A stretch of DNA of 64,000 bases. It comes from Nitrosopumilus piranensis. Its GTDB lineage: Archaea; Thermoproteota; Nitrososphaeria; Nitrososphaerales; Nitrosopumilaceae. The stretch is from NCBI RefSeq assembly GCF_000875775.1, contig NZ_CP010868.1:992001-1056000 (forward strand), given 5' to 3'. The translations under genes and the position numbers were made by a program. Shown one piece after another: positions 17,273 to 24,932 of the stretch (positions within the stretch are counted from its first letter, which is position 1; each line of letters opens with the position of its first letter). The notes beneath the pieces were generated by a model that was not told the origin of the DNA, ran no database searches, and worked only from the letters and a program-made list of their open reading frames with translations.

Positions 17273-18330
17273 GTGAAAAAATCAGGTACATTAAACAAGT
17301 CTCGATCAATCCTTATCTTTGAACAATATGTTCAAAGCCCTAAAACTAGAGAGCAATACCTGTATCATTTAACCAAATTTGCAGAGCATTATCATCTAAA
17401 ATCCATTGATTCTATCTTATTCTTTGACATCAATGATCTAAAGGAGAAAATTGAGGACTATGTTTATTATTCAAGAATGAGGGTAAAAGTGTAAGCTATA
17501 TCCGTTTGATTCTCTTTGCATTACAGTCATTCTGTGATGCTAATGATATTGAGGGGGTTAATTGGAAAAAAATTAGAAGATTACTTGGTAAAAAGCAGAA
17601 ACCAAAGAAATCAAGACCTTTTACAACTGATGAAATCAAACTCATGTTAGGTGTTACAAAAGAACTTAGAAGTAAGGCAATTCTTTTGTTTCTAAGTTCT
17701 TCAGGTGTTAGACGAGAGGCTTTGACAGAATTAAAGATAGGACATCTAAAAGAAATGCCAAATGATTGTCTAGCAGTTACGGTTTATGCTGATACTGATG
17801 AAGAATACATTACTTTCATCAATAAAGAAGCTAAAGAAGCACTACCAAGATACTTTGAAAAAAGAAAGAAGGATGGAGAAAGTTTAGATCCTGATCACCC
17901 TGTATTTAGAACAAAGTACACATTAGCTATTTCAAAACCTAAAGTTGTTTCTGAAAAGACAGTTTCAAATTTAGTTCATAGAGCAAAAACAAATTCTGGA
18001 ATCAATCTAAACGATGAACCAAATATGTTGTGTCATGCCTTTAGACGAAGATTCAACCCAATTCTAAAATTAAACAACAATGCAAACAACCCCTTAATTG
18101 AACGCCTTATGGGCCATGATATGAAGTTGGATAATGCTTATTTTCAACCAACAATAGAAAATCTATTTGAAGAATATCAAAAGGGCGTATCAAATCTAGT
18201 AATCGATGATAAGGAACGAGTCTTAGAAGAAAAGAAGAAAGTAGAACAAGAAAAAGAGGAACTAATCAAAATAAAGGAAGAAAATGAGAATTGGCAAAAG
18301 AAATACGCCCATGAAAGAAGAAAACAGTAA
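17273..18330 (+). pseudogene. Tyrosine recombinase/integrase, frameshifted
   Basis: Two adjacent frames encode one thaumarchaeal-type integrase. The first (17273-17494, GTG start) is the core-binding SAM-like domain with SPKTREQYLYHLTKF. The second, opening around 17482 in the -1 frame, carries the catalytic domain. Catalytic residues are present: Arg in SSSGVRREAL, HAFRRRF (HxxR), MGHD, and the nucleophile Tyr in NAYFQP. The break lies in ATGAGGGTAAAAGTG, where one missing base in the G or A run would restore frame. After the TAA at 18328 the frame continues with YTKEQVDELLKNLKK to 18387, suggesting an added stop. Confidence 0.85.
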
Positions 18331-18397
18331 ACAAAATATTATACAAAAGAACAGGTTGACGAACTACTAAAAAATCTAAAAAAATAATCTGAACTCG

Positions 18398-18417
18398 AAT
18401 GAAGTTTTATCTTCGTT
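18398..18417 (+). terminator. Hairpin after the recombinase
   Basis: AATGAAG and CTTCGTT pair over 7 positions, including one G-T wobble, around a TTTTAT loop. It sits just past the recombinase reading frame and before the next small gene. It may terminate or process the recombinase transcript; archaeal termination depends mainly on T-runs, so this is weak. Confidence 0.3.
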
Positions 18418-18435
18418 AACATCAAAATTATAACA

Positions 18436-18579
18436 ATGAGTTTATTTGTCCAAATGAAAAAAAGTTCAACATTATATTATAGAAAAAAACATCATCTATG
18501 CCGTAACAAAAATGACAAGTGCGGGTGTGATTGTCACCTAGTCGAAAAGAATCAACACAAACTAGACCAGGGGGTCTAA
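18436..18579 (+). CDS. 47-residue basic protein with a CGCDCH cluster
   Basis: A small ORF from ATG at 18436 to TAA at 18579, directly followed (1 nt) by the next small gene. The protein is very basic and has Cys22, Cys29, Cys31, Cys33 and His34 (CRNKNDKCGCDCH), which could bind a metal ion. There is no recognised family. The tight spacing to 18581 and the shared compositional shift (more G+C, use of CGG, CCC and CGT codons) support it being part of a mobile-element operon. Confidence 0.5.
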   Translation: MSLFVQMKKSSTLYYRKKHHLCRNKNDKCGCDCHLVEKNQHKLDQGV

Positions 18580-18580
18580 C

Positions 18581-18796
18581 TTGGGGCGTTTACTAAAAGC
18601 ACGAAAGCGAGCACAAAATAAGGTTAATTCCGCTAATCGAATCAAGCGTGACATCGTTAAACAGGGTGGGCGGTTCATATCTTCAAATGATAGAAGCAAG
18701 CAACAGGCCGACCAACAACTAAAGGACGCCTCGCTTAATGATCCCGTAGCACAGATTAACGCCTTAGAAAACCAATTTGTAGCAAGCGGGGATTAA
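18581..18796 (+). CDS. 71-residue basic protein, N-terminal half of a split reading frame
   Basis: Starts with TTG at 18581, 1 nt after the upstream small gene, preceded by a G-rich stretch that may act as a ribosome site. The product is rich in Arg, Lys and Gln and helical (LLKARKRAQNKVNSANRIKRD). It stops at TAA just after QFVASGD, but the -1 frame continues smoothly as LTPAEIDGINKTRSG, so this is probably the first half of a protein of about 150 residues broken in a GGGG run at 18788-18791. Base composition is clearly unlike the core genes. Function unknown. Confidence 0.5.
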   Translation: MGRLLKARKRAQNKVNSANRIKRDIVKQGGRFISSNDRSKQQADQQLKDASLNDPVAQINALENQFVASGD

Positions 18797-19041
18797 CCCC
18801 GGCAGAAATAGACGGCATCAATAAAACCCGAAGCGGTCAGGGGTTTAGAAAAGGATCCAGTAAGCAAACTATTGAAGTAGTAAAGAAACAAATCCGCGAT
18901 AGGGTATCAAGGGATGCTCAAATAAAACAAGCAAAATTAGATAAAATTAAACAACTAGAATCTGAAATTACAGCATTAAAGAAACCCGCTCGCGCTTCAT
19001 GTCCCGGCCGTATAAGAATCGCAAAATTGCGAAGTCAATAA
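18793..19041 (+). pseudogene. C-terminal half of the split basic protein
   Basis: An 82-codon open frame with no ATG, GTG or TTG start near its beginning. It overlaps the stop of 18581-18796 and reads LTPAEIDGINKTRSGQGF, then a Lys-rich coiled-coil-like stretch (IKQAKLDKIKQLESEITALKK) before a basic tail. It appears to be the continuation of the upstream gene in the -1 frame. One extra G in the GGGG run would join them. It may be decay, a sequencing undercall or recoding. Its end overlaps the next small gene by about 43 nt. Confidence 0.5.
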
Positions 19042-19202
19042 TAAAAGAAAAAGAGCAAGCAATAGTAAATTTATGTGGGGATCTTATAACCATTGATAAA
19101 AACAATAAAATCACATTACAAAAACAACAGGCAAAAATAATGAATGAATATTCTAATCTCCGAGTTGCTTTCTACAGTAACATCAAACCGAATGAACTAT
19201 AA
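18999..19202 (+). CDS. 67-residue small basic protein, unknown
   Basis: ATG at 18999 inside the tail of the preceding frame, stop at 19202. The protein begins SRPYKNRKIAKSIIKEKEQ and is helical and charged, without motifs I recognise. It is the last of four closely packed small frames that share the unusual composition of this stretch; a virus- or plasmid-derived operon is a plausible source. Just downstream are two identical operator-like repeats. Confidence 0.5.
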   Translation: MSRPYKNRKIAKSIIKEKEQAIVNLCGDLITIDKNNKITLQKQQAKIMNEYSNLRVAFYSNIKPNEL

Positions 19203-19211
19203 TTTTTGTAA

Positions 19212-19259
19212 ATGTTTGTTCAAATGAACACATAATTTTGATGTTTGTTCAAATGAACA
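19212..19259. promoter_or_regulatory. Tandem operator-like repeat upstream of the wHTH gene
   Basis: Two identical 19-base direct copies of ATGTTTGTTCAAATGAACA at 19212-19230 and 19241-19259 (29-base period). Each contains the imperfect palindrome TGTTCA-AA-TGAACA. The spacing is close to three helical turns, as expected for cooperative repressor dimers. They lie about 100 bp upstream of a winged-helix regulator, a candidate binder. Confidence 0.55.
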
Positions 19260-19362
19260 TTTTCTAATTTAAATTTCAACTGTAAAATATATTCAATCCA
19301 AATTGAAACAAATAATAAATACCATGAAAATAATAGCATCATACTATAATATTTGATAAATC

Positions 19363-19656
19363 ATGGTAAAAAAGAAACTACAAAGATTTGATCTCAAAGT
19401 TTTACTGCGTCTGCTTACTGTAATGTATGAATCTGGCCATGAAAAGAGGACAAATCTGGCGCTAAATGCAAAGCTTAGCTATGATACATGCGTATCATAT
19501 CTTGAAATGTTAGAGTTTTTGGGATTTGTAACCAAGACCAAGAGATACCCACATCAGGTTTATGACATTACCGCTCATGGAATTTTACTGTGCAAGAAGA
19601 AACTTGATGTAGAGTTTGACAAAAAATATAACGCAATTCCGACAATTTTGGAATGA
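19363..19656 (+). CDS. Winged-helix DNA-binding protein
   Basis: A 97-residue protein resembling archaeal winged-helix regulators: helices RFDLKVLLRLLTVMYESG, then TNLALNAKLSYDTCVSYLEMLEFLGFV as the helix-turn-helix with its recognition helix, and a wing (TKTKRYPHQVYDITAHGILL). No sensor domain is fused. It sits between the tandem TGTTCA-AA-TGAACA repeats upstream and a 22-bp palindrome downstream that precedes the secreted protease gene. It is thus a likely local regulator of itself and of that gene; this is inference from position only. Confidence 0.75.
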   Translation: MVKKKLQRFDLKVLLRLLTVMYESGHEKRTNLALNAKLSYDTCVSYLEMLEFLGFVTKTKRYPHQVYDITAHGILLCKKKLDVEFDKKYNAIPTILE

Positions 19657-19670
19657 CACTCACCATGTAG

Positions 19671-19692
19671 ATACTATCTATGTAGATAGTAT
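19671..19692. promoter_or_regulatory. Perfect 22-bp palindrome upstream of the protease gene
   Basis: ATACTATCTA-TG-TAGATAGTAT: two perfect 10-base arms with a 2-base centre, 59 bp upstream of the protease ATG and 15 bp after the wHTH stop. Its symmetry and position suit a dimeric repressor site; as RNA it could also form a terminator-like hairpin for the wHTH transcript. Confidence 0.5.
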
Positions 19693-19736
19693 GTGATTGA
19701 GTAGTATCCATATAACGAGCGCGGCTTATTAGACTA

Positions 19737-19750
19737 TTCCAATATTGGAA
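19737..19750. promoter_or_regulatory. Perfect 14-bp palindrome abutting the protease start codon
   Basis: TTCCAATATTGGAA is fully self-complementary and ends at the base before the ATG at 19751. A protein bound here would cover the start of a leaderless transcript. A TTG inside it (19745) could also start translation, but the ATGs at 19751 and 19757 fit the signal peptide better. Confidence 0.35.
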
Positions 19751-20950
19751 ATGACAATGACTAGTAAAACGAAAATTTCATTGGCTTTAGTTGCAATTGC
19801 AGCTGCAATTATTCTTCCAGTATCCGCAATCAGTATTGATGCTGCTCCAGATACAGGAAATAATGCAGCCTTGGCAGAAACTGAACGAATCAATAAAATC
19901 GCAGAGCCATATTTTGCAGCAAAAGATCAATTGAATAGAGCCGAATTTGAACTAAAAACACTTCAAGCCAATGGCACATCAGCACAAGTATCTGACAAAC
20001 AAACTCAGATAGATCAACTAAAAGATGAACTAGTTAGTTTGAAAAAAATAATTGCTGAAGCTGAAAGAGAAACAATTGAAAAATACAAAATTGAACCAAT
20101 TCTGGAGAAGAAACTAAGAACAGCACAATCTTCTATTGATCACAAAGATTTGCCAGTTAGTTCTACTTCTGTGAGTGGATTAGAAAAAGTATTAATCATC
20201 AATTTAGATGAATCACGTTTTGAAGAAGGTAAAGATAGAGCATATTATGTTGCTTTATTTGAAGAAAGATTCTCCGACATACCTGTCAAAATAAGATTTA
20301 ATGTTGCTGTGGCTGAAAGTTGTAATGGTGTAGGAAGTAACTGTGATCCATTAGTAGGCGGAATCAAAATTGAAGCAAAAAACCACGGTTATTGCTCAAT
20401 GGCATTACCAATTGAGCGAAATGGTGTTGATGGATTCCTTACTGCTGCTCATTGTGTAGATGATGGTTCAGGTTCAGCTGATGACGTTTTCCAACCAACA
20501 GAAGATTGGCTTGGATGGAACAAAGTTGGAGATGTATCTATCATTGCAGACAATGCAGATTGTGACTGTGCTTGGGTAGATCAAAGCAGTTCTGAAACAA
20601 ATGAAGAAGCTGTTTGGGATGGTTATAACTCATGGGAATATATAACAAGTTATAACAACAGGCCAACAAGTGGAACATATGTTCTAGTTCATGGTGCAAC
20701 AAGCTCTTTAGGTTGGACAACAGTAGATGATCCAAATTCATCATGGTATAACCCTGATACGGGAATTACTTATGATGCAGTTCTTACAGTAGCTCATGTT
20801 ACTGCTGGTGGTGACAGTGGTGGTGCATGGACTAATTGGGATTCTGATGAGTTTATGGGAATTCATGCTGCAGGGGATTCTGCAGGTTCCTATTTCACAC
20901 CTTGGGAAAACGTCAATGATTCAACAACCGGTGTAGGTCCATTAGGATAA
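19751..20950 (+). CDS. Secreted chymotrypsin-like (S1-fold) serine protease
   Basis: About 399 residues. The N-terminal signal peptide (basic TSKTK, hydrophobic LALVAIAAAIILPVSA) is followed by a charged coiled-coil stalk (about residues 45-125), then a protease domain. Catalytic motifs are clear: TAAHC with the His near residue 234, an Asp in the DCDCAWVD region, and GDSGGAW with the Ser near 356. Several Cys residues could form disulfides. It is exported and probably acts on extracellular or envelope proteins. It lies in the accessory island behind palindromic operator-like sites. ATG 19751 or 19757 are both possible; TTG 19745 seems less likely. Confidence 0.88.
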   Translation: MTMTSKTKISLALVAIAAAIILPVSAISIDAAPDTGNNAALAETERINKIAEPYFAAKDQLNRAEFELKTLQANGTSAQVSDKQTQIDQLKDELVSLKKIIAEAERETIEKYKIEPILEKKLRTAQSSIDHKDLPVSSTSVSGLEKVLIINLDESRFEEGKDRAYYVALFEERFSDIPVKIRFNVAVAESCNGVGSNCDPLVGGIKIEAKNHGYCSMALPIERNGVDGFLTAAHCVDDGSGSADDVFQPTEDWLGWNKVGDVSIIADNADCDCAWVDQSSSETNEEAVWDGYNSWEYITSYNNRPTSGTYVLVHGATSSLGWTTVDDPNSSWYNPDTGITYDAVLTVAHVTAGGDSGGAWTNWDSDEFMGIHAAGDSAGSYFTPWENVNDSTTGVGPLG

Positions 20951-20977
20951 ATCACCCTTTCTTTTTTATTTTAAAAT

Positions 20978-21220
20978 ATGAATATTCTAGTTTATATTGC
21001 AATTGCAACAATTACTGTAATAGGTATCGCAATCAGTGTTATTTTCTTTTTGAATTTCACTCCTACTGAAAAATTAGAATTATGTGCCGGAATCTATGAT
21101 GATATGATAAAAAATAAAAATTCTGAAGAATTACGGTGGCAATATGATGCAAATAATTGCTCAGATTCGATCTTGCAGTGGGCACCTCTAGCAGAATCAG
21201 AAGTGACAATTCCAGAGTAA
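20978..21220 (+). CDS. 80-residue single-span membrane protein
   Basis: An N-terminal transmembrane helix (NILVYIAIATITVIGIAISVIFFLNF) and a short acidic extracellular tail with two Cys (LCAGIYDD and NNCSD), perhaps a disulfide. It begins 27 nt after the protease stop in the same direction, so it may be cotranscribed and could be a membrane partner or inhibitor of the protease. That is inference only; no family is recognised. Confidence 0.6.
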   Translation: MNILVYIAIATITVIGIAISVIFFLNFTPTEKLELCAGIYDDMIKNKNSEELRWQYDANNCSDSILQWAPLAESEVTIPE

Positions 21221-21307
21221 AAAGACATCCACGATTATTACGTCAAGGAATAGTATTGGTGTAAGGATGAGCAATAATACCTTAATCCTGACTTGTAACC
21301 ACAAGGC

Positions 21308-21648
21308 ATGGGCAAGAATAAAGTCATACTGCGCAGAAGCAGAATCTCAAATTATCTTGATGAACATGAGACAGTGGGAATTGACCAGCCAAAACCAATT
21401 TCTGAAGAACTTGGAATAAACTATGACACTGTAAAAAATGACCTGCGTTGGTTTGACAACCAGTTAAAGAATAGACTCAAGGGGATAATCTACATGTGTT
21501 TTTGAAAAAGACTTTATCCAAAAGAGACCGCATACACCAAATCCAACTTGAGGTAAAAGAGATTGCAAGAAACAGCGAGGATCCACATGTGCAGCTAAAG
21601 GCATACCATGTTGAACTCAAGGCAATACATGACGAGTTTGATATATAG
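21308..21648 (+). pseudogene. HTH-plus-helical DNA-binding protein, frameshifted
   Basis: The first frame (21308-21505) has an HTH-like segment (PISEELGINYDTVKNDLRWF). It runs out as GIIYMCF and stops, whereas the -1 frame from about 21481 continues GDNLHVFLKKTLSKRDRIHQIQ and ends KAYHVELKAIHDEFDI at a TAG (21646-21648). The switch falls between 21475 and 21505, which contains GGGG and TTTTT runs. The joined product of about 112 residues, HTH then charged helices, recalls phage small-terminase or plasmid proteins, but that likeness is weak. Treat as a broken island gene. Confidence 0.6.
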
Positions 21649-21692
21649 TCTGATGGCATTGCTCTAATCCAAGACGAGTTAGAATCAAGGAA

Positions 21693-21833
21693 ATGTGGCA
21701 GACAAAGCTAAGCAGGAAACTGTCCCAGAATAATGAATACTGCTCCTTTCCAGTACTGACATCCAACCTCTATGACTGGGCAAATACAGTAAGGACAAAC
21801 ATCGGAAACGAAAAAAGAAATTTCAAGAGATGA
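21693..21833 (+). CDS. 46-residue ORF, possible gene fragment
   Basis: ATG at 21693 to TGA at 21833, with LSRKLSQNNEYCSFPVLTSNLYDWANTVRTNIGNEKRNF. The frame is open back to about 21656, so it may be the C-terminal remnant of something larger. There is no recognised family. It lies among degraded genes of the island, so it is listed with low confidence. Confidence 0.25.
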   Translation: MWQTKLSRKLSQNNEYCSFPVLTSNLYDWANTVRTNIGNEKRNFKR

Positions 21834-21860
21834 TTGTTCTATTAGGATTCAAGTATTGAA

Positions 21861-22027
21861 TTGAGAAAGATAAATCTGGACATCAAAGATAAAGATTATC
21901 TTGATTTTCTGCCAATCTGTATCGAGGAGGAATTATCAGTTGAAGATAAACTCAAAAACATCATAAAATATCATCTAATTACCTAAATAGGAATAGAGTA
22001 AAACTAAGGAATCAAAGATTGATGTAA
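21861..22027 (+). pseudogene. Decayed copy of the small gene at 48484-48648
   Basis: TTG at 21861 begins RKINLDIKDKDYLDFLPI, then EEELSVEDKLKNIIKYHLIT and a TAA at 21984. The intact relative at 48484 has the same layout (REIHLKLNDQDYFGFLSV, NLTVEEKLKQIINYHLIVY) and runs on to LKNEHLM. Here the matching tail (NRVKLRNQRLM, stop 22025-22027) is in the -1 frame, so about 2 extra bases, or 1 lost, at TAAAT broke the gene. The comparison gives direct evidence of decay at the right end of the island. Confidence 0.65.
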
Positions 22028-22077
22028 AAGCCGATCAAATGGGGTTTAGCTCGTAAAAGCATTATCATAGCTTTAAT

Positions 22078-22359
22078 TTAACCTCTTAATTTTCTATCGT
22101 ATATTTTCTTCATTCCTAATACTATCATCATCAAGGCAATTGCAGCTACATTTGTTCCAATGATAAACACGTCTTCTACTATTATCCCATAAATCAGCCA
22201 TAAAATTGCACCAGCTGATATGAATATCATCAAAAATTTTGAAACATCTTTGAGACTTTTTGTTTTATACCCCTTGTAGATTTGTTCTACCCATCCTGTT
22301 AGAATAAGAATCCCTGCAGTCACTCCTAGAATGGTAAGTAATGTACTGTCAACTTCCAT
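22078..22359 (-). CDS. SemiSWEET-type (PQ-loop/MtN3) membrane transporter
   Basis: A 93-residue protein with three transmembrane helices, the size of a SemiSWEET protomer, which dimerises to make a sugar or small-solute pore. The loop after helix 1 is GWVEQIYKGYKTKSLKDVS; most relatives have PQ where this protein has EQ, and the K[T/S]KS-D-S tail is retained. It ends 10 nt from polB's end on the same strand, so it is downstream of polB. The substrate is unknown. Confidence 0.8.
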   Translation of the reverse strand: MEVDSTLLTILGVTAGILILTGWVEQIYKGYKTKSLKDVSKFLMIFISAGAILWLIYGIIVEDVFIIGTNVAAIALMMIVLGMKKIYDRKLRG

Positions 22360-22369
22360 TCTATTTTCA

Positions 22370-24928
22370 CTAATTCCAGAAAAACTCGTCTAATCCTGTT
22401 TGCTTTGGTTTTCCCAAAATTGTGTCAAAATCCAAGTCCATTGATGATGTAATTTGCTCAAGTGTTGATTCCATAAATTCCATGTATTTTTTAGAATCAA
22501 TCTCTTCTTTTTTTGCCATTTCTACAGGCTTTACTCCGGGTTTGTTTAGAATTTTGATGTATGATATCCTATCTCCTTTTTTTATTTCTCTTATGGACTC
22601 TAATTGTTTTGCTGCACGGATATGCTGTGGGATTGTCTTGGTGTATTCAGATGGAGCCTTACTAAGCATTACATTAAATGTTAAATCTTCAAGAGGAATT
22701 TCTTTTGACTCGACTTTTTTTCCACATGTTGCAATTTTTTCAGAGATCTGTTTTTTTGCTTTTTCAAAACCCTCCACTGTTTGAACTTCAGATAACACGT
22801 CAAGTAATTCATAAAATAATTTTTTGATAAATGGAGGAGTATGAGACTTTTTTCCTGTCAGTCCTTTAACGTCTACTTTACCTTCTTTAGTAACTCCCAG
22901 ATAGTTTTTCTTTCTGTTACTTAGCACACAATATCTGTATGTTTTATCAATCTCTAAATCAACACCGTGATCTTTTTTTGCTTGTTCAATTACTGTTTGA
23001 ATTTGTTCTTTAGTTGGATTTTTTATAAATAACGAATCTGTATCTCCATAAAGTACTTCAATACCTGCAGATTCACATTTTTTGATTGTCTCTAAAATTG
23101 TATGTCTTCCAATTGCAGTAGTGGCTTCAGCTGCAGGCAGAAAATATAATGGAAATATTTCAGCTCCCATTACCCCATAGCTCGCATTTAGAATTACCTT
23201 AAGTGCTTGACTTACTACTGTGTATTGCTGCCTTTGTTCTTCAGTTAGTGTCTCTTTTTTTGATAAACTCTTGTAGTAATTTACCCTCAGATCTCTTAAT
23301 GAGCCAATAATCATTGATGTCAAGCCATTTCTCTTTGAGCATGTCCAGTGATTTGTTCCTGGGATTGAATTTTTTTTGCATTCTTCATGTGGGCATCTTA
23401 CTGTTTCATACGAAAGGTTTCTGACTTTGATTATGCTTGGATACAGACTTGCAAAATCCATTACAACTACATCAAAATGAATTCCTTCTTTTGGTTCGAC
23501 CACTAACCCTCCTCTGTATTTTTTATCTTTGATTACTGCATCTGACATCACTCCTTCTGATCTTCTTTCAAGTTCCTGCCTTTTTGGAATTAGGCAATTT
23601 CTTTTTCTATGCTCGTAATACAAAAGACTACGAATCCATTGAGATACTCCCATTCTTGCAATATCGTCAATTGGCATTCTTGCAATTCTTGAAATAATGA
23701 CTAGTAACTGCATCAACAATTCACTGTTAAAACTGGTAAGCTCGTACGTCAGCAGGGCATCATTGTAACAATAATTTGCAGTCTGGTAGAGTGATAATTG
23801 ATCAAACTCTAATCCATAGTCTATCTTTTCTTTTCCTAGTAACGCTTTTGAAACTTCGTTTAATGAGAAATTTGTATATTTTTGACTAAAGGCATAGATT
23901 TGAAATGATCTGTTTGAAAATGTTCTATACAAATCAAGATGAACCCCCTCTTTGAGTGTTGCAGAATCCCTCATCATATAAAATGGATTCTCTGAATTTT
24001 TAATCCCTAGTCTCTCTGCTCTGTTGTATAGATATGGCAAATCAAATTCATCTCCGTTGTATGTTACAACAAATGGAAATTCTTTGATTATCTTGAATGC
24101 ATCATAAATCATATCTTTTTCTTTATCTAAATCATAAAATGTCACTTTGATGTTTTGATCTAATTCATTTGTACCTTGTTCTGTTCCTTCTGTTTTGAGC
24201 ACAAAAATTTGGTCAAATCCATCTGTTCCCTTCATACCTATTGCTGTAACTTTTTTTTCTGCAATCTTTGGATCTGGTATTCTGCCAATTTCGGCTTCAA
24301 CTTCTATATCTACACTTAGTCTTTTGATCTTTGGAATTGGTTGGTTAAGTAAATCTGCCCATTCAGAAACAAATTTTTTGAATCCTTCAGCATCTACCAT
24401 GCTTTCACTATCAACCTTATCCCATAGCAAACTCTTTAGTGCAATCTTCACCTCGTCAGAAATTTCTAAATCATGTGGCTTTATCTTCCCACCAATTACT
24501 TCGTAATATTTTCCAACTATTAGCTTTCTATCATACAGATAATTCTCATAATACTTGATATCTGATTCCCATGTTTCAATTACATTTCTTATGCTTTTGT
24601 CTCCTGATGTTCCTCCAATTGCTAGCGGATCTGCTACAGTGATCTTTGACATGTCTATTTCTTTGTCTTTCATCAAATCATATCTCTGAACTGTTTTAAT
24701 TTCTAAAACATCGTCTCTTTCTTGAAGAAATTCTAATTCCTCTGGTGCAAGTCTTGAGTAGCAATATGGTTTATGGCCAATCTCATCTTTCCACAAAAAC
24801 AATTTTTGAGACTCTGGTTCGTAGAATTTTAGAACTGCTGATTTTGAATTGTTATCATACGTAGCTGATACTAACATAGCTGGTGGCATTGATTCAATTC
24901 TTTTTGATTCTTCCATATTGACTTGCAT
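22370..24928 (-). CDS. polB: Family B DNA polymerase
   Basis: An 852-residue replicative-type polymerase with 3'-5' proofreading. Exo I is SVDIEVE near residue 205 and Exo II is YNGDEFDLPYL. Polymerase motif A is DFASLYPSII near 493, motif B includes LKVILNASYGVMGAE, and motif C is YGDTDS near 628. The C-terminus KQTGLDEFFWN is a textbook PCNA-interacting peptide. The dCMP deaminase gene lies 4 nt upstream, so they are cotranscribed. Length and motif order are normal; no intein is present. Confidence 0.97.
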   Translation of the reverse strand: MQVNMEESKRIESMPPAMLVSATYDNNSKSAVLKFYEPESQKLFLWKDEIGHKPYCYSRLAPEELEFLQERDDVLEIKTVQRYDLMKDKEIDMSKITVADPLAIGGTSGDKSIRNVIETWESDIKYYENYLYDRKLIVGKYYEVIGGKIKPHDLEISDEVKIALKSLLWDKVDSESMVDAEGFKKFVSEWADLLNQPIPKIKRLSVDIEVEAEIGRIPDPKIAEKKVTAIGMKGTDGFDQIFVLKTEGTEQGTNELDQNIKVTFYDLDKEKDMIYDAFKIIKEFPFVVTYNGDEFDLPYLYNRAERLGIKNSENPFYMMRDSATLKEGVHLDLYRTFSNRSFQIYAFSQKYTNFSLNEVSKALLGKEKIDYGLEFDQLSLYQTANYCYNDALLTYELTSFNSELLMQLLVIISRIARMPIDDIARMGVSQWIRSLLYYEHRKRNCLIPKRQELERRSEGVMSDAVIKDKKYRGGLVVEPKEGIHFDVVVMDFASLYPSIIKVRNLSYETVRCPHEECKKNSIPGTNHWTCSKRNGLTSMIIGSLRDLRVNYYKSLSKKETLTEEQRQQYTVVSQALKVILNASYGVMGAEIFPLYFLPAAEATTAIGRHTILETIKKCESAGIEVLYGDTDSLFIKNPTKEQIQTVIEQAKKDHGVDLEIDKTYRYCVLSNRKKNYLGVTKEGKVDVKGLTGKKSHTPPFIKKLFYELLDVLSEVQTVEGFEKAKKQISEKIATCGKKVESKEIPLEDLTFNVMLSKAPSEYTKTIPQHIRAAKQLESIREIKKGDRISYIKILNKPGVKPVEMAKKEEIDSKKYMEFMESTLEQITSSMDLDFDTILGKPKQTGLDEFFWN

Positions 24929-24932
24929 TTTA

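Noticed and set aside
19212-19259. Start of a CRISPR array
   Set aside because: Only two copies with a 10-base spacer and no further repeats or cas genes.
17273-22027. Complete provirus
   Set aside because: No capsid, packaging ATPase or replication gene could be recognised; only a broken recombinase and small genes.
17187-22077. Direct repeats that might be att sites of the island
   Set aside because: No shared repeat of convincing length was found between 17187-17272 and 22028-22077; the borders remain unknown.
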